Assembly: GCF_036345915.1 (NCBI RefSeq)
Contig: NZ_CP107785.1
Location: forward strand, 6,448,001-6,512,000
Source of the DNA: Nocardia sp. NBC_00565
Lineage (GTDB): Bacteria > Actinomycetota > Actinomycetes > Mycobacteriales > Mycobacteriaceae
DNA length: 64,000 nt
Direction of reading: 5' to 3'
Made by a program: the position numbers and the translations under genes. The notes under the pieces were generated by a model. That model was not told where the DNA came from, did no database searches, and saw only the letters and a list, made by a program, of their open reading frames with translations. Positions 7,988-15,445 of this stretch are shown here, one piece after another. Positions within the stretch are counted from its first letter, which is position 1. Every line of letters begins with the position of its first letter.

Positions 7988-8016
7988 AGGCCCCCGGAGC
8001 GTTGCTTCGGGGGCCT
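7988..8016. terminator. Terminator between rpsR and the lectin gene
   Basis: The stem AGGCCCCCGGA (7988-7998) pairs with TTCGGGGGCCT (8006-8016) with one G-T pair. It is placed between two convergent stops, 14 nt after rpsR and 17 nt from the end of the minus-strand lectin gene. Confidence 0.85.
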
Positions 8017-8033
8017 CGGTCGTTCGGTAGTGC

Positions 8034-8627
8034 TTACGGGATGGTGAGAACCTGGCCCGGGTTGATCGCATCCGGGTTGTCGATGCCGCTGGCGTTCGCG
8101 ATCTCGTGGTAGCGGTTGCCGTCGCCGTAGAAGCGCTCGGCGATCGCCCACAGGGTGTCACCCGGCTCGACGGTGTAGGTCTGCGCCGCGGGCGGCGGGG
8201 GCGGCACCTCTTCGGCGGGCGCGGCGACTTGCTCGGCGACCGGCTCGGCGACCGGCTCGGCAACCGGCTCCGGCTCCAGCGCGGACAGCGGGTTGTCGGT
8301 CTGGGTGCCCGAGGACCACAGCGCGCTGCCGTCCTTGCCGTACAGCACCACATTGCGGTCGGCCTGCACAGTCAGCCGGTCCGCTTCCCTGCCGTTGGTC
8401 TCGGTCGACCAAGCGGCGCCCTCCCCCTTGTAGAGCACGAAGTTGCCATCCGCCTGCAAGGTGGCTCGTTCGACGCCCTGATCGTGAGTCAGGGTGGACC
8501 ACACGACATTTCCATCCGGCTCCGACAGCACCAGGTTCCCATCGGCCTGCAGGGTCAGGGTGTACGCACCGCCGACCAGAGACTGGCCGAGCCCGAGTTC
8601 TTCACCAACGCGCAGCGTGTCGCCCAC
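8034..8627 (-). CDS. B-lectin plus LysM protein
   Basis: A 197-aa protein with three parts. Residues 1-110 are a bulb-type mannose-binding lectin fold with three QxDxN motifs (QADGN at 27 and 58, QADRN at 88). Residues 112-147 are a Pro/Glu/Ala linker with three EPVA repeats. Residues 149-197 are a LysM domain (YTVEPGDTLWAIAERFYGDG...GQVLTIP). It therefore looks built to bind mannose-type glycans and peptidoglycan-like sugars together. There is no signal peptide or TM segment at the chosen ATG, so any export would be non-classical. The gene stands alone between a terminator and a divergent lipoprotein gene. Confidence 0.87.
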   Translation of the reverse strand: MGDTLRVGEELGLGQSLVGGAYTLTLQADGNLVLSEPDGNVVWSTLTHDQGVERATLQADGNFVLYKGEGAAWSTETNGREADRLTVQADRNVVLYGKDGSALWSSGTQTDNPLSALEPEPVAEPVAEPVAEQVAAPAEEVPPPPPAAQTYTVEPGDTLWAIAERFYGDGNRYHEIANASGIDNPDAINPGQVLTIP

Positions 8628-8812
8628 GTTCTTCCTTTCGAAGATTTACTGTGCAAAGCATCTGACTCGACACGCGCCGCGAACCCCTATTGGCGCGCAT
8701 CGGAGCCGAATCTACTGCCCGATCCCGCCGCGCGCAGGGATTACGCGCAGGCTTAGCCAAAAGTTCACTGTGTGGACTGCAGCGCTGTATCATATTGCCG
8801 CACAAACCGACT

Positions 8813-8840
8813 TGACAGTTCTCCTGGTTTGCTGACGATG
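8813..8840 (+). promoter_or_regulatory. Possible sigma-70 type promoter for the lipoprotein gene
   Basis: TTGACA (8813-8818), a 16-nt spacer and GACGAT (8835-8840) lie about 50 nt upstream of ATG 8892. The -35 box is perfect; the -10 box is weak. Confidence 0.4.
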
Positions 8841-8891
8841 TCGACGCGCGGTTCGTCTCGACGCCGCGGCGCGTCGATTAGGGTGGTCGGC

Positions 8892-9347
8892 ATGTATCGG
8901 ATGTCGGGAGTTCGCCCCGCCGCAATCGCCGTCGCGTTGTTCGTCGGTCTCGCCGTCACCGGATGCGGTGGCTCCGATGATGGTGCCGCACAAGACAAGA
9001 CGACGACCAGCGCGGCGCGGACCACACCGACCGAGGGCACCCCCGCCGACGCGGGCCGGATGTTCACCGCCGATCCGACCATCGTCGGCGGGCATCCGAT
9101 TCCGTTCACCTCCTGGTCACGGGTGGCCGACGATCGGATCGCGATCAACTTCGAAACCGGATCGCCCGAGTGCTACGGGGTGGATGCCAGCGTGACCGAG
9201 ACCGATTCGACGGTCACCGTCGAACTGCGCTCCGGGAGCAGGGCCGATGCGGTCGGGCGGATGTGCACCATGATCGCGGTGTTCGGCACGCTGGAGGTAG
9301 CGCTGAAGAAGCCACTCGGGAACCGGCAGGTGCTCAGCGCCGCCTGA
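8892..9347 (+). CDS. Small secreted lipoprotein
   Basis: A 151-aa protein from ATG 8892, chosen because the signal peptide starts there (RPAAIAVALFVGLAVTGCGG). The lipobox is VTGC, with the modified Cys at about residue 25. A Thr/Ser/Asp-rich linker follows, then a roughly 95-residue domain with two cysteines (SPECYGVD and GRMCTM), probably a disulfide. Its neighbours are the lectin-LysM gene (divergent) and an unknown minus-strand gene. I do not recognise the family; it looks like the small actinobacterial lipoproteins with an all-beta domain. Confidence 0.78.
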   Translation: MYRMSGVRPAAIAVALFVGLAVTGCGGSDDGAAQDKTTTSAARTTPTEGTPADAGRMFTADPTIVGGHPIPFTSWSRVADDRIAINFETGSPECYGVDASVTETDSTVTVELRSGSRADAVGRMCTMIAVFGTLEVALKKPLGNRQVLSAA

Positions 9348-9348
9348 C

Positions 9349-9735
9349 TCAGGACACCGGCTCGGCGACCTGATCGGAGAGTGCGACGAACTCCGGGTAA
9401 CTACCGGATTTTGGTGGGCCCCAGGTCTTTTGGGCCATAACGCGCAACGGCATGGTGATCGCGACCGCGATCTGTGCGGGCGTGCGCGCGGTCGGGTCGT
9501 CGCACCAGACGTACAGGCCCGAGCCCAGATTGCTCGTATTCTGTTGTGGGGCGAGCCGGGTGCCATCGACGAAAAGCGTTGGGTCCCATAGTTCGTAGGT
9601 GACGGGGGCGGGAGCGTTGCCGATGCCGGCAGCCCCACCGGTCACGTAGTACGTCGGCGTGAAGGCGGCGTTCTTCACTTCATGGCCAGCGGCGATGAGA
9701 TCCGGTGCGCTGCAGGCGATTCCGAAGTACGGCAA
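9349..9735 (-). CDS. Unknown protein, possibly 5'-truncated
   Basis: A 128-aa frame that opens with TTG 9735, only 6 nt after an in-frame TGA, and has no ribosome binding site. The product contains YYVTGGAAGIGNAPAPVTYELWDPTLF and a YVWCDD segment. It looks like the body of a secreted beta-rich protein but lacks any signal peptide. An ATG in another frame (about 9748) could have supplied the N-terminus if there were one frameshift. It is therefore either a gene with a shorter start (GTG within GHEVKNAAF) or a remnant. I know no family. Confidence 0.45.
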   Translation of the reverse strand: MPYFGIACSAPDLIAAGHEVKNAAFTPTYYVTGGAAGIGNAPAPVTYELWDPTLFVDGTRLAPQQNTSNLGSGLYVWCDDPTARTPAQIAVAITMPLRVMAQKTWGPPKSGSYPEFVALSDQVAEPVS

Positions 9736-9782
9736 CGGCGTTCAAGAGCCATCGATCGACTCGCCGCGGCGGCCGCATCTGC

Positions 9783-9817
9783 GAAGCGGGCGGAAGCCGG
9801 TGGCTCCCGCCCGCTTC
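9783..9817 (-). terminator. Terminator of the purN-purH unit
   Basis: A perfect 11-bp arm pair (GAAGCGGGCGG 9783-9793; CCGCCCGCTTC 9807-9817) is extended by an inner AGCC-GGT-GGCT stem. It begins 12 nt after the purH stop on the minus strand. Confidence 0.85.
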
Positions 9818-9828
9818 AGGCGGATGAC

Positions 9829-11403
9829 TCAGTGCGCGAAGTGGCGAGAACCCGTGAGGTACAGGGTGACTCCGGCTTCGCGAGCCAGGTCGATGGTGTC
9901 CTGGTCCCGGACCGAGCCGCCGGGCTGCACGATCGCCCGGATACCGGCCTGGATGAGCTGCTGTGGGCCGTCGGAGAACGGGAAGAACGCGTCCGACGCG
10001 GCGACCGACCCCTTGGCGCGGTCACCGGCGCGCTGCACCGCCAGACCCACCGCGTCCACCCGGTTGACCTGGCCCATGCCGACACCGACCGAGGCGCCGT
10101 CGTGGGCGAGCAGGATCGCGTTGGACTTCACGGCCCGGCATGCACGCCAAGCGAATTCGAGATCGGCGAGGGTTTCGGCGTCGGCCGCCGCACCCGCCAC
10201 CAGGGTCCAGTTCTCCGGGTTGTCACCCGGCGCGTCGAGCACATCGCGCAGCTGCAGCAGCGCGCCGCCGCTGATCGGGCGCAGCTCCGCGCCACCGCGC
10301 CGCGGCGGCTCGGCTACCAGAATGCGCACGTTCTTCTTGCGCTGCAGCACCTCGACCGCGCCGTCGGCGTAGGACGGTGCGACGATCACCTCGGTGAAGA
10401 TTTCGGCGACCTGCTCGGCCATCTCCACGGTGACCTCGCCATTGGCCGCGATCACACCGCCGTAGGCGCTGACCGGATCGCAGGCGTGCGCCTTGCGGTG
10501 CGCCTCGGCGAGATCGGCGCCGATCGCGATGCCACATGGGTTGGCGTGCTTGATGATCGCGACCGCGGGTGCCGAATGGTCATAGGCGGCGCGCCAGGCG
10601 GCGTCGGCGTCGGTGTAGTTGTTGTACGACATCTCCTTGCCGTGCAACTGCTTTGCCTGCGCCAGCCCCTGGCTGCCGTCGTTCTGGGTGTACAGCGCGG
10701 CGGCCTGATGCGGGTTCTCGCCGTAGCGCAGCACCGAGGCGCGCTCCCAGCTGCCACCGGTCCAGCGCGGAAACCGCGGTGCGGCAGGCTCATCCGAGTC
10801 CGTGGCGGGGGCGAGCACGTTGGTCATCCAGCTCGCGACCGCGACGTCATAGCTTGCGGTGTGCTGGAATGCCTTGGCCGCCAACGCAGTCCGCTCGGCG
10901 AGGGTGAAACCGCCGGACGCCACCGCGGCGAGTACGTCGTCGTAGTCGCCGCTGTCGACGACCACCGCGACCGACGGGTGGTTCTTGGCGGCGGCGCGCA
11001 CCATGGACGGACCGCCGATATCGATCTGCTCGACGCATTCGTCTTTGCTGGCGCCGCTGGCCACGGTCTGCGTGAACGGGTACAGGTTCACCACGACGAG
11101 CTGGAACGCCTCGACGCCGAGTTCGACCAGCTGGTCGACGTGTTCGGCCTTGCGTGTGTCGGCGAGGATGCCCGCGTGCACGCGCGGATGCAGGGTCTTG
11201 ACCCGACCGTCCAGGGTTTCCGGGAAACCGGTCAGATCCTCGACCTTGGTCACCGGAATGCCCGCGTCGGCGATCTTGCCCGCAGTCGAACCGGTCGAGA
11301 CCAGCTCGATGCCTGCGGCGTGCAGGCCGGTCGCGAGCGCGATCAGCCCGGTCTTGTCGTAGACGCTCACGAGCGCCCTGGAGATCCCCTTACGCTCAGT
11401 CAC
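9829..11403 (-). CDS. purH: Bifunctional AICAR formyltransferase / IMP cyclohydrolase
   Basis: A 524-aa protein catalysing the last two steps of IMP synthesis: formylation of AICAR by 10-formyl-THF and ring closure of FAICAR. Residues 1-150 are the MGS-like cyclohydrolase domain ([42 protein letters not shown]). The rest is the transformylase, with LRYGENPHQ, the KHANPCG catalytic Lys-His motif and SDAFFPF. Length is typical. The GTG start overlaps the purN stop by 4 nt (GTGA), so PurN and PurH are coupled. The gene order perM-purN-purH matches my recollection of M. tuberculosis. Confidence 0.97.
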   Translation of the reverse strand: MTERKGISRALVSVYDKTGLIALATGLHAAGIELVSTGSTAGKIADAGIPVTKVEDLTGFPETLDGRVKTLHPRVHAGILADTRKAEHVDQLVELGVEAFQLVVVNLYPFTQTVASGASKDECVEQIDIGGPSMVRAAAKNHPSVAVVVDSGDYDDVLAAVASGGFTLAERTALAAKAFQHTASYDVAVASWMTNVLAPATDSDEPAAPRFPRWTGGSWERASVLRYGENPHQAAALYTQNDGSQGLAQAKQLHGKEMSYNNYTDADAAWRAAYDHSAPAVAIIKHANPCGIAIGADLAEAHRKAHACDPVSAYGGVIAANGEVTVEMAEQVAEIFTEVIVAPSYADGAVEVLQRKKNVRILVAEPPRRGGAELRPISGGALLQLRDVLDAPGDNPENWTLVAGAAADAETLADLEFAWRACRAVKSNAILLAHDGASVGVGMGQVNRVDAVGLAVQRAGDRAKGSVAASDAFFPFSDGPQQLIQAGIRAIVQPGGSVRDQDTIDLAREAGVTLYLTGSRHFAH

Positions 11404-12032
11404 CGAAGTACCCGCTCATCTGGAATAACTGCCTTTCGTCCGTCGGAGACAATGCCTCTGGTCGCGACGGCGGCGACAACCTCCGCCAGCAACCGTCGCT
11501 CGACAACCTTGATGCGTTCGTGCAGGGTGGCCTCGTCGTCATCGTCGAGCACCGGCACCGTCTCCTGAGCAAGGATCGGTCCGGTGTCGATACCGGAATC
11601 GACCAGGTGCACGGTCGATCCGGTGACCTTGACCCCGTAGGCGAGCGCGTCGCGTACCCCGTGCGCGCCCGGGAACGCGGGCAACAGCGCGGGGTGGGTG
11701 TTGATGATCCGGCCGCCGAAGCGGGCCATGAAGGCCGGGCCGAGGATCTTCATGAATCCGGCCGAGACCACCAGATCGGGTTCATAGGCGGCGACCGCGT
11801 CGGTCAGCGCGACATCCCAGGCGTCCCGATCGGGAAAGTCTTTCAACGCCATCCGGAAGTTCGGGATACCGGCGGCGGCCGCGTGCTCGGTGGCCTGGCA
11901 GACGCGGTCGACCCCGACGGCGACGATGGTCGCCGGATAGTCCGGCGCGGCCGCGGCCTCGATGAGCGCGCGCAGCAATGACCCGGTGCCGGAGGCCAGC
12001 ACGACGACGGTCGCCGGGGCCGCGGCGGGCAC
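11400..12032 (-). CDS. purN: Phosphoribosylglycinamide formyltransferase (GART)
   Basis: The enzyme transfers a formyl group from 10-formyl-THF to GAR. The motifs are [17 protein letters not shown] (phosphate loop), [20 protein letters not shown] (catalytic Asn-His) and [17 protein letters not shown] (catalytic Asp). I list GTG 12032 (210 aa), but this codon has no ribosome binding site. The frame stays open upstream to a CTG at 12092, which has AGGAG 7 nt before it. Translation may really start there, adding a Pro/Ala-rich tail of 20 residues. It is operonic with purH. Confidence 0.95.
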   Translation of the reverse strand: MPAAAPATVVVLASGTGSLLRALIEAAAAPDYPATIVAVGVDRVCQATEHAAAAGIPNFRMALKDFPDRDAWDVALTDAVAAYEPDLVVSAGFMKILGPAFMARFGGRIINTHPALLPAFPGAHGVRDALAYGVKVTGSTVHLVDSGIDTGPILAQETVPVLDDDDEATLHERIKVVERRLLAEVVAAVATRGIVSDGRKAVIPDERVLR

Positions 12033-12126
12033 CCACGCGGCACGCGTGGACTGGGGGGCGGCAGCCGGTGAAGGCGGGATGGGTGAGCTCAGGGCTCTAC
12101 TCCTGCGTGTCGGGTCGAACGGGGGA

Positions 12127-12142
12127 GGCGGTGCGCACCGCC
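12127..12142. promoter_or_regulatory. 16-bp palindrome upstream of purN
   Basis: GGCGGTGCGCACCGCC is fully self-complementary and sits between the perM-like stop (12152) and the purN start region. It may end the upstream transcript or bind a regulator; nothing decides between these. Confidence 0.45.
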
Positions 12143-12151
12143 GAGTAGAGC

Positions 12152-13720
12152 CTAACGACCGTCCACCGGGTCACTTTCCGGCAGGTCCGCCTCGACCACT
12201 TCGGCATCGACGATGTCGGGGATGGTATCGGCGGCCGCGGCGCGCGAGGTAGGGATGGCGGTCTGCTCCTCGACCAGTTCGCCGTCGAGTTCTACCTCGA
12301 AGTCGGGGCCGTCGTAGTCCTCGTAGTCGTCGTCGTATTCGGGGTAGTGCTCGTCGTCGTAGTGATCGGTGTCGTCGTACTGATCGTCGTAGTAATCGTC
12401 CTCGACGTAGTCGTCGTCGTAATCCGAGTACTGGTCATCGTCGTACCCGGTGACGGGGGCGCCGACCGGAACGACGAACCAGCGCGCGAAGACCAGACCG
12501 AGGTAACCGGCGACCGCCAACCAGCCGAAGGTGACCGCCGCGAAGATCGGCAGGTCCGGTCCGACATGTCCGAAGGTGCCGAGATCGCCGCCCGCCACCC
12601 CGCCGAGCAGCATCAGCAGCACGGTGGCCAGACCCGCCGAGGTCAGGGTCGCCCACGGCGCGGCGGCCCGGTCGTTGGAGGTGCGTCCGATATCCACCCC
12701 GCCGAGCACGCCGACCGCCGCCGGGATCAGCAGCAGCACCGGCCACCAGCCCGCGGCCGGCCCGGTCGGCACCGCGGCCAGCACCGGAACGGCCGGAATC
12801 GGCCCGCCGACAACGGAGAACACCCCGATCGAGGCGTCCCCGAACTGTGCGCCGGAGCCGACGAGCACGCCGACCGCCTCGACTACCACATTCGGCAGAT
12901 AGGCCAGCGAAAGCAGACTCGAGCCGATCGCGCCCGCCGCATCGCCCGCTGTTCGGTAGGTATCGCCGATGCGCGACCAGTGCATGAAGAAAGAAACGAT
13001 GACGACCACGGTCGCGCACCCCAACAGCCGCAACACCGTCCGACCAGCGCCGAACGTGCCCGCGATCGCCCAGTCGGGCAGGCGCAGCAGCGTGCAGATC
13101 CTGCGGCGGTCGCGACTCGCGATACCGCTCGCCGCGGCGACCAGATACAGTCCGCCGACCCACCCGAAGGCGGCGAGAGTATTCGGCGGCTGCAGCGCGA
13201 CGACACCGGAGGCGTCCTCGGCGACCGCCAGACAGACGGCCGTAACCAGCAGCGGCCCGGCCAGCGCCGCACCGACGATCCAGCCGAGATCGGCGCGCGA
13301 ACTCTGCGGCTCCACCGCGCGGGCGCAGTCACGAGCGGCGAGCCAGACCAACAGCCCGGTCGGCAGCAGCGGCAGCAGTCCGAGTGAGGTCTTGCCAATC
13401 GTCAGCGGAACCTGGTGTGCCGCAAGCCAACCCGCGGCAATCGCACCCGAGGTACCGGCCAGGTCGCTGTCCGAGGTGAGCAGGGCGGCCAGGACGACGA
13501 CCACGACGGCGACCAGCGCGTAGGTCGTCGGGCGGGCGGCGACCAGGAGCAGCACGCGGGCGCGCTCCGGGGTCAGCGACAGGAACCCGGCCTCGTCGAG
13601 ACCATCCGGGTGCGTGCGCGAACCGCGCGGTGGTGTCGATCGGTTGCTCCGCGCCGAGGCTTCCGGCGCGCCGCGGGACTCAGCGGTCCGGCGAACTAGG
13701 GAGGGTCTCGGAGAGCTCAT
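12152..13720 (-). CDS. DUF6350 / PerM-like polytopic membrane protein
   Basis: A 522-aa protein with about 10 hydrophobic segments between residues 58 and 425. It begins with a Ser/Arg-rich cytoplasmic N-terminus and ends with an about 95-residue acidic tail dominated by Asp and Tyr (YDDDQYSDYDDDYVEDDYY is typical). Its position directly before purN and purH, and its topology, match Rv0955 (PerM), which in M. tuberculosis is needed for division under low magnesium and stabilises FtsB. Cell-division support is therefore likely but inferred. The acidic tail could bind cations or a basic partner. Confidence 0.82.
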   Translation of the reverse strand: MSSPRPSLVRRTAESRGAPEASARSNRSTPPRGSRTHPDGLDEAGFLSLTPERARVLLLVAARPTTYALVAVVVVVLAALLTSDSDLAGTSGAIAAGWLAAHQVPLTIGKTSLGLLPLLPTGLLVWLAARDCARAVEPQSSRADLGWIVGAALAGPLLVTAVCLAVAEDASGVVALQPPNTLAAFGWVGGLYLVAAASGIASRDRRRICTLLRLPDWAIAGTFGAGRTVLRLLGCATVVVIVSFFMHWSRIGDTYRTAGDAAGAIGSSLLSLAYLPNVVVEAVGVLVGSGAQFGDASIGVFSVVGGPIPAVPVLAAVPTGPAAGWWPVLLLIPAAVGVLGGVDIGRTSNDRAAAPWATLTSAGLATVLLMLLGGVAGGDLGTFGHVGPDLPIFAAVTFGWLAVAGYLGLVFARWFVVPVGAPVTGYDDDQYSDYDDDYVEDDYYDDQYDDTDHYDDEHYPEYDDDYEDYDGPDFEVELDGELVEEQTAIPTSRAAAADTIPDIVDAEVVEADLPESDPVDGR

Positions 13721-13803
13721 AGAAATTCAGCGTGGCAGCTCCCCCGGCGCGAGCGGGTCAGGCGCGCCGACCCGGTCCGGTGCGCGCCGGGAGAGCCGGT
13801 GAA

Positions 13804-14835
13804 CTACTTGTTGTCTTCCGAGGGACGGAACGCGTGGGTGGCGTCCGAGGACGGGTCCGAACCGGTCTCGCCGCCGAAGGGCTGACCCTGCTGACCCGGC
13901 TGGCTCTTGCCCGAACTCGGTGCGCCGTACTGCTGTCCGGACTGCGGGACGCCGAAGTGCTGGGTGGCGCTCTCGTCCGGGCGCGGTTGCGGCTGCGCGG
14001 CGGGCGGCGCGCCGTAGGGCGAACCCTGCTGTGCCGCACCGTATCCGGGCTGCTGGCCAAAGGCGGGCTGCTGGCCGTAGGACGGCTGCTGCGGCTGACC
14101 GTAGGACGGCTGACCCGGCTGACTCTGACCGTAGGGCTGCGGCGACTGGTACTGGGGACCGGTCTGGCTGCCGTAACTCGGCTGGCTCTGCCCGTACTGG
14201 CCCGGCTGACTCTGGCCGTACTGACCCGGCTGGTTCTGGCCGAAGGCCGAGAACGTGCCCGGCTGGCCGTAGCCGCCGCTGCCGAAACCGCTCGGCGGGC
14301 CCTGCGGAGTGGCGGGCTTGGGCGCGGGTGGGGTCAGGATGCCCGCTTCGAACAACACCGCGACGACCGCGACCACCGCCTGCACGAACGAGAGGAAGAG
14401 CACCACCCAGGCGCCGATCTTCAGCTCGTAACCATCGGGCAGCGTGAACGACTGGAAGGCCAGAGCCAGGAAGCCGGTAATCGACGCCGCCGCGGCGGCA
14501 CCGGTCCAACTCTGCTTCGGCAGCAGCGACAGGCCGGCGAGCAGGCCGCCGAGCAGCAGCAGTGCGATCAGCGGGGTCAGCTGGCTCTCGAAGAAGGAGG
14601 CGCTGTCACCGGTAATCGTCCTGCCGCCCACCGTGGCCGACTGCTGCGCGTAGGGCAGGAACCCGAGCAGGAAATTGATCACACCGAGCACGGCGACACC
14701 GACCACCAGGAAAAACGGCAGGCCCTTTGCGGTGCCGGTAGCACTGGATCCGGTACCAGCCGACTGGCCGGAGCTGGCGGGTGCGGGCGGCGTCGCGGGT
14801 GCGTTGTACCCGGAGCCCCCGGTCGGGTATGACAT
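13804..14835 (-). CDS. DUF5336 membrane protein (34-kDa antigen, Rv0954-like)
   Basis: A 343-aa protein. After about 38 disordered residues it has four TM helices (about 39-60, 86-105, 112-130, 140-165). A 180-residue Gln/Gly/Pro/Tyr/Ser-rich tail with repeated GQSQPGQY and GQPSYGQ units follows. This is the layout of the mycobacterial 34-kDa antigen family, linked in mycobacteria to division and growth sites. It is the upstream neighbour of the PerM-like gene, as Rv0954 is of Rv0955. The tail composition is prion-like and may self-associate. The start has a usable upstream AGGAG (14844-14848 on the complement). Confidence 0.88.
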   Translation of the reverse strand: MSYPTGGSGYNAPATPPAPASSGQSAGTGSSATGTAKGLPFFLVVGVAVLGVINFLLGFLPYAQQSATVGGRTITGDSASFFESQLTPLIALLLLGGLLAGLSLLPKQSWTGAAAAASITGFLALAFQSFTLPDGYELKIGAWVVLFLSFVQAVVAVVAVLFEAGILTPPAPKPATPQGPPSGFGSGGYGQPGTFSAFGQNQPGQYGQSQPGQYGQSQPSYGSQTGPQYQSPQPYGQSQPGQPSYGQPQQPSYGQQPAFGQQPGYGAAQQGSPYGAPPAAQPQPRPDESATQHFGVPQSGQQYGAPSSGKSQPGQQGQPFGGETGSDPSSDATHAFRPSEDNK

Positions 14836-15032
14836 GGTCGTCGTCTCCTAGGTCGAGTCGTACGTTGTCCTGACGGCTGGATCTCTCCTGACGCTACTGC
14901 ACGTGTTCGCTCAGGTCACCCTTAACCAACTGGCCGGGCGACCGAAAAACGCCGTCTACGCTGGTCCTGCGCGGCGCACCCGCTCCCGATAACAATTCGG
15001 GGTTGACACACCTCCAGTGGGAACACATTTCA

Positions 15033-15062
15033 GCCCGGAGCGTCCGGCACGACGCTCCGGGC
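15033..15062. terminator. Hairpin terminator after the small secreted protein gene
   Basis: Perfect 12-bp arms GCCCGGAGCGTC (15033-15044) and GACGCTCCGGGC (15051-15062) with a 6-nt loop. Flanking TTTC and GAAA extend the pairing past one mismatch. It is 42 nt downstream of the minus-strand gene ending at 15105. Confidence 0.8.
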
Positions 15063-15104
15063 CGAAACCCCTCGATGGCCACCTTCGGTCTGCCCGGAGG
15101 ATCG

Positions 15105-15362
15105 CTAGCGGGGCACGACGTACCAGGCGCCGTAGCTGCCGACGCAGTCGAAGTCCTGCCATTCGCCGTTCTGGACGCCCTCGTTGCCGCGCGTGAGGCA
15201 CTGGTGCTCATATTCGAACGGGCCGAGGTTACCGGGCTGGGCCTGCGCCGATCCGGTGCCGAACGGTCCGGCGACGGCAGGGCCGATGCCGCCGATGAAT
15301 CCGGCGACGGTGAGGGCGGCGATGGCCGCGATGCGGGCGGTGCTGTTGCGGGTCTCGGTCAT
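15105..15362 (-). CDS. Small secreted protein with one disulfide
   Basis: An 85-aa precursor. Residues 1-31 form a Sec signal peptide (RIAAIAALTVAGFIGGIGPAVA, cleavage after AVA). The mature 54 residues hold two cysteines (YEHQCLTRG and DFDCVG) and end GAWYVVPR. The pattern resembles the small secreted proteins of Nocardia and mycobacteria whose function is unknown. It is monocistronic: a terminator follows, and the next gene upstream is the AfsR-like regulator. Confidence 0.82.
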   Translation of the reverse strand: MTETRNSTARIAAIAALTVAGFIGGIGPAVAGPFGTGSAQAQPGNLGPFEYEHQCLTRGNEGVQNGEWQDFDCVGSYGAWYVVPR

Positions 15363-15445
15363 TGTGTTGCGCTTTCTCTCGGTGTGGGCCGTTTGGCGAT
15401 GACCAGCGTCCCGCCCACCCGTCTCAGCGCGATTTCACCGACATT

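Noticed and set aside
9682..11568. 628-codon plus-strand frame opposite purH and purN
   Set aside because: Composition is that of an antisense shadow (VHRHDRG-type runs) and purH is unmistakable on the minus strand.
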